A stretch of DNA of 64,000 nt from Candidatus Accumulibacter sp. 66-26 (GTDB lineage: Bacteria > Pseudomonadota > Gammaproteobacteria > Burkholderiales > Rhodocyclaceae), in contig MKUH01000030.1 in assembly GCA_001897745.1 (NCBI GenBank), positions 1-64,000 on the forward strand. Reading direction: 5' to 3'. This document shows, piece after piece, positions 37,573 to 45,163 of the stretch (within the stretch, counting starts at the first letter, position 1; every line of letters begins with the position of its first letter). A model generated the notes under the pieces. The model made no database searches, was not told the origin of the DNA, and was given only the letters and a program-made list of their open reading frames with translations. Position numbers and translations under genes: made by a program.

Positions 37573-38242
37573 AACCCCGCCCGGAATGTCGTCCGGAGCC
37601 GTACCTGGAATCCCCGCCGCCGCCTCCTCCGCAACCATCTGCCTCGCCCTGACCGGCGCCTCGGGCATGCCCTACGGCATCCGCCTGCTCGAATGCCTGC
37701 TCGAAGCCGGCTGCCGCGTGCAGCTGCTCTACTCGCAGGTGGCGCAGGTGGTGGCCAGGCAGGAGATGGGGCTGGAACTGCCAGCGCGCGCGAAAGAGGC
37801 GCGCGACTACTTCCGCGAGTGCTACGCGGGGCTGCCCGGAGAGCTTGAAGTGTATGGCCGCGAGGAATGGTTCGCGCCGGTCGCCAGCGGCTCGAATCCG
37901 CCCGACGCGATGGTCGTCTGCCCGTGCACCATGGGCACGCTGGCGGCCATCGCGCAGGGGCTGGCCAGCAACCTGATCGAGCGCGCCGCCGACGTGGTGC
38001 TCAAGGAGGGGCGCAAGCTCGTGCTGGTGCCGCGCGAGACGCCGTTCTCGGCGATCCATCTGGAGAACATGCTGCGCCTGGCGCGTGCCGGCGCCGTCAT
38101 CCTGCCGCCGAACCCCGGCTTCTACCAGCATCCGAAGAGCGTCGAGGACATCGTCGACTTCGTCGTCGCGCGCATCCTCGACCAGCTCGCCGTGCCGCAT
38201 GCGCTGATGCAGCGCTGGGGGAGCGCGGAGCGCATGTCTTGA
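37565..38242 (+). CDS. ubiX: Flavin prenyltransferase UbiX
   Basis: A 225-residue enzyme making prenylated FMN for UbiD decarboxylases. It shows LTGASGMPYGIRLLE near the N-terminus (FMN phosphate site), VVCPCTMGTLAAIAQGLASNLIERAADV and the VLVPRETPFSAIHLENM signature. An extra ~25-residue Pro/Ser N-terminus precedes the fold, so the true start may be internal. It overlaps the previous gene by 8 bp and the next by 4 (TTGA). Confidence 0.93.
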   Translation: MPRTPPGMSSGAVPGIPAAASSATICLALTGASGMPYGIRLLECLLEAGCRVQLLYSQVAQVVARQEMGLELPARAKEARDYFRECYAGLPGELEVYGREEWFAPVASGSNPPDAMVVCPCTMGTLAAIAQGLASNLIERAADVVLKEGRKLVLVPRETPFSAIHLENMLRLARAGAVILPPNPGFYQHPKSVEDIVDFVVARILDQLAVPHALMQRWGSAERMS

Positions 38243-38886
38243 GCTGGTTCGATTTCCTGAAGGCCTCCGGTGCCGGAAGCGAGGCGGGCGCCGCGCCGGC
38301 GACGCTCGACATCCCGCTCTTCCCGCTCGGCAGCGTGCTCTTCCCGGGCGGCGTGCTGCCGCTCAAGGTCTTCGAGCAGCGCTATCTGGACATGGCCGCC
38401 GCCTGCCTGAAGGACGGCACGCCGTTCGGCGTCTGCCTGATCGCGCAGGGCAGCGAGGTCGGCGCGCCGGCCGTGCCGCATGTGGTCGGCACGCTGGCGC
38501 ACATCGTCAGGAGCGACATGCCGCAGCTCGGCATCCTGCTGCTCGACGTGCGCGGCGGGCGGCGCTTCCGCATCGTGTCGCAGGCGGTCGGGGCGGGCGG
38601 TTTGCTGCGCGCGCGGGTCGAACTGCTGGCCGAGCCGGCGAAGCAGGCCGTGCCGGCGGCGCAGGAAGGGCTGCTGCCGCTCCTGCGCAAGATCGCCGGC
38701 GACCTCGGGCCGCAGCGCATGCCCGAGCCGCATGCGTTCGACGACGCGGCCTGGGTCGGCTATCGCCTGACCGAGGTGATGCCGGTGCAGGCGCTCGCCA
38801 AGCAGAAGCTGCTCGAACTCGACGACCCGGTGTCGCGCCTGGAAATCCTCTTCACCTACCTCGCGCAGCGCAAGCTGGTCGGCTGA
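38239..38886 (+). CDS. Lon N-terminal-domain (LAN) protein
   Basis: A 215-residue stand-alone Lon substrate-binding domain protein (IPLFPLGSVLFPGGVLPLKVFEQRYLDM, LGILLLDVRGGRRFRIV). It has no ATPase or protease part. It starts at TTG 38239 overlapping the ubiX stop, the only start in frame near the domain. Such proteins are widespread and of unknown role; it is the last gene of the rapZ operon. Confidence 0.85.
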   Translation: MSWFDFLKASGAGSEAGAAPATLDIPLFPLGSVLFPGGVLPLKVFEQRYLDMAAACLKDGTPFGVCLIAQGSEVGAPAVPHVVGTLAHIVRSDMPQLGILLLDVRGGRRFRIVSQAVGAGGLLRARVELLAEPAKQAVPAAQEGLLPLLRKIAGDLGPQRMPEPHAFDDAAWVGYRLTEVMPVQALAKQKLLELDDPVSRLEILFTYLAQRKLVG

Positions 38887-39000
38887 GCGCCCGGCTCGGC
38901 GGCACGCGCGCCTTCGCCGCCGCCTCGATCCTCGGAACCTCGTCTTTTCGCAGGCATTCCCTCACCGCACGACCGCTGCGCGGCGGCGTTCGCGGGGCGT

Positions 39001-40101
39001 TCAGCCGCCGGCGAGCAGCTTCCGGATCGGCGCCGGCAGCCCGGCGTCGAGCGCCGTCGCCAGCGGCAGCCACTGCCAGCCGGACTCGGCCGCGTGCCGT
39101 GCCGCCGGCTCGACGGTGCACAGCAGCGGCGCGATGGTCAGCTTGAAATGCGTGAAGGTGTGCTGCAGCGCGGGCAGCGCCTGCGTGTGCAGGACGCGGC
39201 AGCCGTGCCGGCGGGCGAGCGCGGCTGCCGCCTCGGGCGTCGCCTGCGGCACTTCGGGCAGGCTCAGCAGGCCGCCCCAGATGCCGGCCGGCGGCCGCCG
39301 TTCGAGCAGGATGCGTTCGCCGTCGCTGAACAGGAGCACGCCGGTGGTGCGCGCCGGCAAGGCCTTGCGCGGCTTCGCGACGGGCAGCTCGTCCTGTCGC
39401 CCGTCGCGCCGGGCGATGCAGATGTCGCGCATCGGGCACGCCTCGCAGCGCGGCTTGCCGCGCGTGCACAGCGTCGCGCCGAGGTCCATCAGACCCTGCG
39501 TGTAGGCCTCGATGCCGGCGGCCGGGAGCAGCGCTTCGGCGAGCGCCCACATCTCGCGCTCGGTTTGCGCTTCGCCAGGATAGCGCTCGATCCCGAAGCA
39601 GCGCGCCAGCACGCGCTTGACGTTGCCGTCGAGGATCGCGGCGCGCGCGCCGAAGGCGAAGGCGGCGATGGCGGCGGCGGTCGAGCGGCCGATGCCCGGC
39701 AGCTCGGCGATCCGTTCCGGCGCCTGCGGGAAGCGGCCGCCGTGTTCGACGACGACGGCCAGCGCGCAGCGGTGCAGGTTGCGCGCCCGCGCGTAGTAGC
39801 CGAGTCCGGCCCACCGTTCGAGCACCGCGTCGACCGGCGCCGCGGCGAGCGCCGCGACGTCCGGAAAGCGGTCGAGGAAGCGCGCGTAATAGGGGATCAC
39901 CGTGCTTACCTGCGTCTGCTGCAGCATGATCTCGGACAGCCAGATGCGGTAGGCGTCGCGCGTCCCCTGCCAGGGCAGGTCGTGGCGGCCGTGCGTGCGC
40001 TGCCACGCGATCAGGCGCGTCGCGAAGGAGGCGCCGGCGGCGGGTTTGTCCGCAGCGGCGCCGGCGCGGGTGACCAGGCGGGCGGCCTTGCCGCCGCTCA
40101 T
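39001..40101 (-). CDS. mutY: A/G-specific adenine glycosylase
   Basis: A 366-residue base-excision enzyme removing A opposite 8-oxoG. The catalytic domain has [15 protein letters not shown] (Glu) and the helix-hairpin-helix plus Asp region [16 protein letters not shown] with [13 protein letters not shown] [4Fe-4S] C-x6-C-x2-C-x5-C is present ([17 protein letters not shown]), followed by the NUDIX-like C-terminal domain. It starts at ATG 40101, overlapping the purT stop by 4 bp. Confidence 0.95.
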   Translation of the reverse strand: MSGGKAARLVTRAGAAADKPAAGASFATRLIAWQRTHGRHDLPWQGTRDAYRIWLSEIMLQQTQVSTVIPYYARFLDRFPDVAALAAAPVDAVLERWAGLGYYARARNLHRCALAVVVEHGGRFPQAPERIAELPGIGRSTAAAIAAFAFGARAAILDGNVKRVLARCFGIERYPGEAQTEREMWALAEALLPAAGIEAYTQGLMDLGATLCTRGKPRCEACPMRDICIARRDGRQDELPVAKPRKALPARTTGVLLFSDGERILLERRPPAGIWGGLLSLPEVPQATPEAAAALARRHGCRVLHTQALPALQHTFTHFKLTIAPLLCTVEPAARHAAESGWQWLPLATALDAGLPAPIRKLLAGG

Positions 40102-41348
40102 GCGGCGACCGGCTTGACCTTGCTGGCGGCGAGCTTGGCGCGCGTGCGCGCTTCGCCGGTGTCGGCGCCGGTGGCGACGGCGACGCCCATGCGCCGCTTC
40201 CTGAAGCTCTCCGGCTTGCCGAACAGGCGCAGGTCGGTATCCGGCACGGAGAGCGCGTCGGCGGCGCCGGCGAAGGCGATGCCCGGCGCGTCGAGGCCGC
40301 CGTAGATCACCGCCGAGGCGCCCGGCGCGCGCAGCGCGACGTCGACCGGCAGGCCGAGGATGGCGCGCGCGTGCAGCTCGAATTCGGAGAAGCGCTGCGA
40401 GGCGAGGGTGACGAGGCCGGTGTCGTGCGGGCGCGGGCTGACTTCGGAGAACCACACCATGTCGCCCTTGACGAAGAGCTCGACGCCGAACAGGCCGCGC
40501 CCGCCGAGGTTGTCGGTGACGGCCCTGGCGATGTCGCGCGCGCGCTCGCGCGCCGCCGCGCTCATCGGCTGCGGCTGCCAGGATTCGACGTAGTCGCCGT
40601 CGACCTGCAGGTGTCCGATCGGCTCGCAGAAGAAGGTTTCGACCTCGCCGGAAGCGCCGAGCGCGCGCACCGTGAGTTGCGTGATTTCGTAATCGAAGTC
40701 GATGAAGCCCTCGACGATGACGCGGCTTTGCGCGACGCGTCCGCCCTGCAGCGCGTACTCCCACGCCGGGCCGACGTCGGCCGGGCCGCGCAGCAGCGAC
40801 TGCCCCTTGCCGGACGACGACATGGTCGGCTTGACCAGGCAGGGATAGCCGATGCCGCCGTCGATCGCCGCCTGCAGCGCGGCCAGCGAATCGGCGAAGG
40901 CGTAGGGCGAGGTGGGCAGGCCGAGTTCCTCGGCGGCCAGGCGGCGGATGCCCTCGCGGTTCATCGTCAGGCGCGCGGCGCGCGCGGTCGGGATGACTTC
41001 GGCGATCCCCTCGCGCTCGACGTCGAGCAGCATGTCGGTGGCGATCGCCTCGATCTCGGGGACGACGAGGTGGGGCCGCTCGGCCTCGATGATCGCGCGC
41101 AGCGCCGGACCGTCGGTCATCGTCACCACGTGCGCGCGGTGCGCCACCTGCATGCCGGGCGCGTCGGCGTAGCGGTCGACGGCGATCGTCTCGACACCGA
41201 GACGCTGGAGGGCGATAATGACCTCCTTTCCGAGTTCGCCGGCGCCGAGCAACATGACGCGCGTGGCCGACGGGCTCAAGGGCGTGCCGATTTTTTCGCC
41301 CGGCAACTGGCCGGCGCGGGCGTGGGGACCGAGGTTTGTGGTGCTCAT
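40098..41348 (-). CDS. purT: Formate-dependent phosphoribosylglycinamide formyltransferase
   Basis: A 416-residue ATP-grasp enzyme formylating GAR with formate in purine synthesis. It shows [20 protein letters not shown], the ATP-grasp loop [14 protein letters not shown] and [13 protein letters not shown]. The length is normal. It is coupled to mutY by an ATGA overlap. Confidence 0.94.
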   Translation of the reverse strand: MSTTNLGPHARAGQLPGEKIGTPLSPSATRVMLLGAGELGKEVIIALQRLGVETIAVDRYADAPGMQVAHRAHVVTMTDGPALRAIIEAERPHLVVPEIEAIATDMLLDVEREGIAEVIPTARAARLTMNREGIRRLAAEELGLPTSPYAFADSLAALQAAIDGGIGYPCLVKPTMSSSGKGQSLLRGPADVGPAWEYALQGGRVAQSRVIVEGFIDFDYEITQLTVRALGASGEVETFFCEPIGHLQVDGDYVESWQPQPMSAAARERARDIARAVTDNLGGRGLFGVELFVKGDMVWFSEVSPRPHDTGLVTLASQRFSEFELHARAILGLPVDVALRAPGASAVIYGGLDAPGIAFAGAADALSVPDTDLRLFGKPESFRKRRMGVAVATGADTGEARTRAKLAASKVKPVAA

Positions 41349-41410
41349 TGCGGAACTCCTGTGAGAACCGGAAATCTTAGCATGCCGACCACCCCTTCCG
41401 ATTTGCCCGA

Positions 41411-42022
41411 ATGATCCTGCCGATACCGCCTCACCGTCGCGCCGACCAAGTCGCCGCGCCGAACGACCTTTCCTGCCCGCATTGCGACGCAGGCGCCACC
41501 GCCGCGCACGTCGTTCCCGCGTTCGACTGCCGTGCCTTCCGCGACACCCTCGGCAGCTTCGCCACCGGCGTCACCGTCGTCACCGCGCTGGCGCCGAACG
41601 GCGAACGCATCGGCCTGACCATCAGCTCGTTCAACTCGGTCTCGCTCGACCCGCCGCTGATCCTCTGGAGCCTCTCCCGCCAGTCGCCGAACATCGACGC
41701 CTTCCGCAGCGCCTCGCGCTACGTCGTCAACGTGCTGTCGGCCGGCCAGGAGGAAATTTCCAACCGCTTCGCCGCGCGCGGCGACGACCGTTTCGCCGGC
41801 GTCGCGGTGCGCGAAGGGCTGGGCGGCGTGCCGATGATCGAAGGCTGCTGCGCCTACTTCGAATGCGCCAACGACTACCGCTACCCGGGCGGCGACCACA
41901 CCATCTTCGTCGGCCGCGTCGAGCGCTTCACGCAGGGTGAAGAGCAGTTGCCGCTGGTCTTCCACGGTGGCCGCTACCGCCAGCTCGAAGTCGTTTTCGA
42001 CGAAACCGTAGACGAAGATTGA
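41411..42022 (+). CDS. Flavin reductase-like FMN-binding protein
   Basis: A 203-residue protein with the flavin-reductase fold: [39 protein letters not shown] and [11 protein letters not shown]. Such proteins supply reduced FMN/FAD to two-component monooxygenases. A ~35-residue N-terminal extension includes a CPHC pair. The stop overlaps the promoter of the following tRNA. Confidence 0.87.
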   Translation: MILPIPPHRRADQVAAPNDLSCPHCDAGATAAHVVPAFDCRAFRDTLGSFATGVTVVTALAPNGERIGLTISSFNSVSLDPPLILWSLSRQSPNIDAFRSASRYVVNVLSAGQEEISNRFAARGDDRFAGVAVREGLGGVPMIEGCCAYFECANDYRYPGGDHTIFVGRVERFTQGEEQLPLVFHGGRYRQLEVVFDETVDED

Positions 42023-42047
42023 AGCGCGGCGCGCAAGCGCTTAGAAT
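42019..42047 (+). promoter_or_regulatory. Promoter of the interrupted tRNA-Gly
   Basis: TTGAAG (42019-42024) and TAGAAT (42042-42047) with a 17-nt spacer end 10 nt before the tRNA 5' end. The promoter is intact, so the split tRNA and the intron should be transcribed. Confidence 0.7.
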
Positions 42048-42057
42048 ATGCGTCTTC

Positions 42058-42096
42058 GCGGGCGTCGTATAATGGTAATACCCTAGCTTCCCAAGC
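42058..42096 (+). tRNA. tRNA-Gly(CCC), 5' exon
   Basis: The first 39 nt of a tRNA-Gly: acceptor GCGGGCG, D arm GTAT-AATGGTA-ATAC, anticodon stem CTAGC, loop TTCCCAA (anticodon CCC), and only the first two bases (GC) of the 3' strand of the anticodon stem. The group II intron follows. Joining to 44890 restores GCTAG and a complete cloverleaf. Confidence 0.9.
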
Positions 42097-42281
42097 GTGC
42101 GACGTGAGTCGGAGGTGAGCTGTAACCTTGCACTACGCTGATTCCATTGAGGAATCACCACCATTGCGGTGGATAGTGCATAACACAGCCTTTCAAAGAA
42201 GTGCCGAAAGGCACGAAAGCGGCGTAAGCCGTATAAGTAATTGTTCTGCTGTCCGATGGATGATTGGCAAGGAGTTCTGAG

Positions 42282-42407
42282 ATGGATGACTTCATCGAAG
42301 GTTTCATGAAGGGAGCAAAGGAAACTCCGAAAGGGTTCTTCGCTCCTGTCGTGGCTCTATGGTGTTTGCTGATCCAAACCACGGAATCGTTGGTAAGTAG
42401 TAAATAA
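42282..42407 (+). CDS. 41-residue ORF within intron domain I
   Basis: ATG at 42282 lies 7 nt after a consensus AAGGAG (42269-42274). The product is MDDFIEGFMKGAKETPKG followed by a hydrophobic stretch (FFAPVVALWCLLI) and a short polar end: an amphipathic helix plus one short TM segment. Groups of short membrane peptides with an ETP(K/R)GFFAP-like core seem familiar from mobile DNA, but I cannot name a family. It sits in what should be ribozyme domain I, so it is probably an insertion in a peripheral loop. Confidence 0.45.
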   Translation: MDDFIEGFMKGAKETPKGFFAPVVALWCLLIQTTESLVSSK

Positions 42408-42691
42408 AACGATTCTCGAACTGACAGAACCCGGGGTTCAGCCTCCGGTAGTCTAGGAGCGGTGCGTCACTGGCAACGGTGGGGTGCTAAGCGCTCTGAA
42501 AATGTAGCCACCTTACGGGGTATGCCATATCCCGTGAGGGGTCTGGCATGATTTCGGGAGTTGCACCCGGATGAGGCGCTAGGCTGGGTTGGATGGTTAA
42601 CGTAAGTGAACCGCTATTAAACGTCGTCAAGCTTGATGAGCCAAAGGCAACTTGTAGTATCGGGCTCAGCCAAAATGGCATGTGATCGGTT

Positions 42692-42712
42692 GTTTGCTTG
42701 CTTGGTGCAAAC
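42692..42712 (+). ncRNA. Intron EBS1 hairpin
   Basis: Stem GTTTGC/GCAAAC closes a 9-nt loop TTGCTTGGT. GCTTGG in the loop is the exact complement of CCAAGC, the last 6 nt of the 5' exon, which is the anticodon-loop end of tRNA-Gly(CCC). This is the expected EBS1-IBS1 pairing. Confidence 0.8.
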
Positions 42713-43036
42713 ACGCTGACACTGGTATCACCGGCGAAAAGGCGGAACCTTCCCAATCCTGTTACTTATGCGGAACACGGTAAGCCCAATATGGCGTCTG
42801 GCCTGTCTGGTAGACAAAGGTAATCGCAAGGTTATCTGATGCTGTAGTGGGTAGAGGATGGTGGAAAAAGCGAATGCCTCTCTGTAATGGGGGGAATAGG
42901 GGATAAATGCCCTGACGCGAAAGCGTGCAGACTTCCATCTGGTGATCTGTCGCAAGACAGGTCTGTAAATCGCATCCGGCGGGGATGATGTACAATCCCC
43001 GGTTCGGGGCGAGTGCGTCTTCCCTTCCGGGACAGA

Positions 43037-43110
43037 GCGGGTGTAGTTCAATGGTAGAACTTCTGCTTCCCAAGCAGATAGCGTGGGTTCGATTCCCATC
43101 ACCCGCTCCA
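43037..43110 (+). tRNA. tRNA-Gly(CCC), intact, carried by the intron
   Basis: A complete 74-nt cloverleaf: acceptor GCGGGTG/CACCCGC, D arm GTTC/GAAC, anticodon stem TCTGC/GCAGA with loop TTCCCAA (anticodon CCC), T arm GTGGG-TTCGATT-CCCAT, discriminator T and encoded CCA. It differs at many sites from the interrupted host tRNA, so it is not a recent duplicate. It lies in intron domain IV, 17 nt before the reverse transcriptase start. TACAAT at 42991-42996 could be its own -10. Confidence 0.92.
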
Positions 43111-43127
43111 TTCAACCGGAGGTTGAT

Positions 43128-44795
43128 ATGGACGCAAGTCAGCATGATTGTGATGTCGCCTCCGCAACTTGGCAGTCTTGGCACGATGTCTCATGGGTCA
43201 AGGTTCATCAAGTTGTCGCGAGGCTACAGGCAAGAATTGCGAAGGCAGCAAAAGCAGGGGAATGGCGGAATGTTCGCGCCCTGCAGAGACTCCTGACCAA
43301 ATCCACCGGCGCGAAAGCGTTGGCTGTGAGGCGGGTAACGGAGAATCAAGGCCGGAAAACTCCAGGAGTGGATAAGCAAACCTGGGATACACCGGAGGCG
43401 AAGTGGAACGCGGTGGTTGACCTTGGCAACAAGGGATACAGGCCGTTACCGCTACGTCGCATCTACATCCCGAAAGCAAATGGTGACAAACGCCCTCTGG
43501 GCATACCCACCATGCGCGATCGAGCGATGCAAGCGCTGCATTTACTGGCGCTGGACCCCGTCGCCGAAACGACTGGCGATCCCCATTCCTACGGTTTCAG
43601 ACGTGAACGCTCGACAGCGGATGCCATCGAACAAGTGCGCAATGTGCTTGGAAGAAAAGCTTCGCCCAAATGGGTGCTGGAAGGGGATATCAAAGGTTGT
43701 TTCGACAACATCAGTCATGACTGGCTGGTTGCCAATGTCTGCATGGACAAAGTCATCCTTCGGAAGTGGTTGAAAGCGGGGTTCATCGAGACGGGAAGGC
43801 TTTTCCCAACGCAAGCGGGTACGCCACAGGGAGGCATCATTTCCCCGGTTCTGGCTAATCTTGCACTGGATGGCTTACAGCACGAGCTAACCACACTGTT
43901 TGGAACGGTGAGGGAAGAGCGGGCTGCCAAAGTCAATCTAGTGCGCTACGCGGACGACTTCATCATTACAGGTAGCTCGAAAGAGTTTCTGGAAGAGAAG
44001 GTCAAACCTCTTGTGGAGAAATTCCTAGCCACTCGGGGGCTCATCCTCTCGGAAAAGAAAACCAAAATCACTCACGTGACGGAGGGATTCGATTTCTTGG
44101 GGTGGAACGTCAGATATTTCAATCGAATGCTATTCACTCAGCCATCGAAGAAAAATATCAAAGCGTTCCTGGGGAAAATCCGCGATCTGCTGCGAGAAAG
44201 GAAAGCTGCCGCACAGACGGAGGTGATCGAAAAGTTAAGCCCGGTAATTCGAGGTTGGGCCAACTATCATCGAAGTCAGATGGCATCCCAGACGTTTGCA
44301 AGGTGCGATCATCAAATCTGGCAAGCACTGTGGCGCTGGGCGTGCCGCCGACACCCTGAAAAGGGGAAGAGGTGGATCAAACAGCGTTACTTCAAGTGCC
44401 TCAAGGGGCGCGACTGGCGGTTTGCGGACAAGGACAAGCTACTTCCAAACTTGGTGGAGTACCGGAAACGGCCACATACCAAGATCAAGGGGGAGGCGAA
44501 TCCATACGACCCAGCGTATGACGGGTACTTTTCCAAACGGCTGGCACAGCGGATGGACAAGACACTCGAGGGACGCCGCAAACTTCGTTTCTTGTGGTGG
44601 TGGCAGGAAGGTCAATGCCCCATTTGCAATCAAAAGATCACGCGAGAGACTGGGTGGCATCTTCACCACATAATCAAACGGTCGGAACGAGGCTCGGACA
44701 AGCTGACTAATCTGGTTTTGCTGCATCCGAATTGCCATAGGCAGCACCATGTTCTTGAGAATTACGGCCCTGCCGGCATCTCTATGTTCAAGTAG
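43128..44795 (+). CDS. Group II intron reverse transcriptase/maturase with HNH endonuclease
   Basis: A 555-residue intron-encoded protein needed for splicing and retrohoming. It has RT fingers (IPKANGDKRPLGIPTMRDRAMQ, read in parts), catalytic RYADDF at about residue 275, the maturase X domain (IRGWANYHRSQMASQTF) and a C-terminal En domain of HNH type with CPICNQ, HLHHIIKRSERGSDKLTN and NCHRQHH. All catalytic motifs look intact. ACCGGAGG lies 5-6 nt before the ATG at 43128; a frame extending back into the tRNA is not coding. Confidence 0.95.
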   Translation: MDASQHDCDVASATWQSWHDVSWVKVHQVVARLQARIAKAAKAGEWRNVRALQRLLTKSTGAKALAVRRVTENQGRKTPGVDKQTWDTPEAKWNAVVDLGNKGYRPLPLRRIYIPKANGDKRPLGIPTMRDRAMQALHLLALDPVAETTGDPHSYGFRRERSTADAIEQVRNVLGRKASPKWVLEGDIKGCFDNISHDWLVANVCMDKVILRKWLKAGFIETGRLFPTQAGTPQGGIISPVLANLALDGLQHELTTLFGTVREERAAKVNLVRYADDFIITGSSKEFLEEKVKPLVEKFLATRGLILSEKKTKITHVTEGFDFLGWNVRYFNRMLFTQPSKKNIKAFLGKIRDLLRERKAAAQTEVIEKLSPVIRGWANYHRSQMASQTFARCDHQIWQALWRWACRRHPEKGKRWIKQRYFKCLKGRDWRFADKDKLLPNLVEYRKRPHTKIKGEANPYDPAYDGYFSKRLAQRMDKTLEGRRKLRFLWWWQEGQCPICNQKITRETGWHLHHIIKRSERGSDKLTNLVLLHPNCHRQHHVLENYGPAGISMFK

Positions 44796-44814
44796 GGGTG
44801 TTTAAGGGTTGCTT

Positions 44815-44848
44815 GAGCCGTATGCGGGGAAACTTGCACGTACGGTTC
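44815..44848 (+). ncRNA. Group II intron domain V
   Basis: A 34-nt hairpin, GAGCCG at the base pairing with CGGTTC, with the GGGGAAAC-type tip typical of the catalytic domain V. Confidence 0.9.
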
Positions 44849-44850
44849 TT

Positions 44851-44886
44851 AGGGGAGGGGGTGGCCGCGAGGTCACCTCCTTACCC
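44851..44886 (+). ncRNA. Group II intron domain VI
   Basis: A long stem with GCGA tetraloop (GTGGCC-GCGA-GGTCAC and flanking G-rich/C-rich arms) and an unpaired A at 44883 that is the likely branch point. Confidence 0.75.
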
Positions 44887-44889
44887 GCC

Positions 44890-44924
44890 TAGAGCCGTGG
44901 GTTCGATTCCCATCGCCCGCTCCA
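44890..44924 (+). tRNA. tRNA-Gly(CCC), 3' exon and ICE attachment site
   Basis: TAG (end of the anticodon stem), variable AGCC, T arm GTGGG-TTCGATT-CCCAT, acceptor CGCCCGC, T and CCA. It completes the 42058 exon. Its CCA end is the junction with the integrative element. ICEclc-type elements are known to integrate at the 3' end of tRNA-Gly(CCC), so this is the likely attL. Confidence 0.88.
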
Positions 44925-45048
44925 CCACCCACATTCCGCGGTGTTCCGTGAAAGTCCAGGTTGTTCTGCAAGCCATTGATCAATAATCGATTTTTGGCGA
45001 CGCGACAGTCCAGTGACGTCCACTGAAATCCACCGACAGCAAGTCATT

Positions 45049-45072
45049 TTAAGTCCACAATTAAGTCCACAA
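45049..45072 (+). repeat. Tandem 12-bp repeat upstream of integrase
   Basis: TTAAGTCCACAA occurs twice head to tail, with related GTCCA words at about 45008-45032. Its position between attL and the integrase gene suits arm-type integrase or excisionase binding. Confidence 0.6.
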
Positions 45073-45163
45073 TTGCGGATGCGGCTGATAGCGGATTGTT
45101 GCTGGATGGCTGCGGCCTGCGAAACGAACATCTGGCTCCTGACCCATGTTCAGGAGCTGGCGC

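Larger units (their letters stand above)
42097..44889 (+). mobile_element. Group II intron inside tRNA-Gly(CCC)
   Basis: The 5' end is GTGCGAC, matching the group II GUGYG consensus. The 6 nt before it (CCAAGC, 42091-42096) pair perfectly with GCTTGG in a hairpin loop of domain I (EBS1, 42700-42705), fixing the 5' splice site. Domain V (44815-44848) and domain VI with a bulged A (44883) lie at the 3' end. A maturase/reverse transcriptase is encoded in domain IV. The 3' boundary at 44889 is set by the need to rebuild the tRNA; it ends CC instead of the usual AY, and branch A44883 then lies 7 nt from the junction. GC content is lower than the flanks. The intron also carries an intact tRNA and a 41-codon ORF. 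Confidence 0.9.

Noticed and set aside
42487..43184. Minus-strand open frames across the intron 5' region and tRNA
   Set aside because: They coincide with ribozyme domains and the tRNA; short, no ribosome binding sites and no domains. One reads GDGNRTHAICLGSRSS, a translation artefact common over tRNA-Gly genes.
44881..44889. Intron ending at TTAC (44884) to satisfy the AY rule
   Set aside because: It would leave five extra bases (CCGCC) in the anticodon stem and destroy the tRNA; the 44889 boundary restores it exactly and keeps the branch A 7 nt away.
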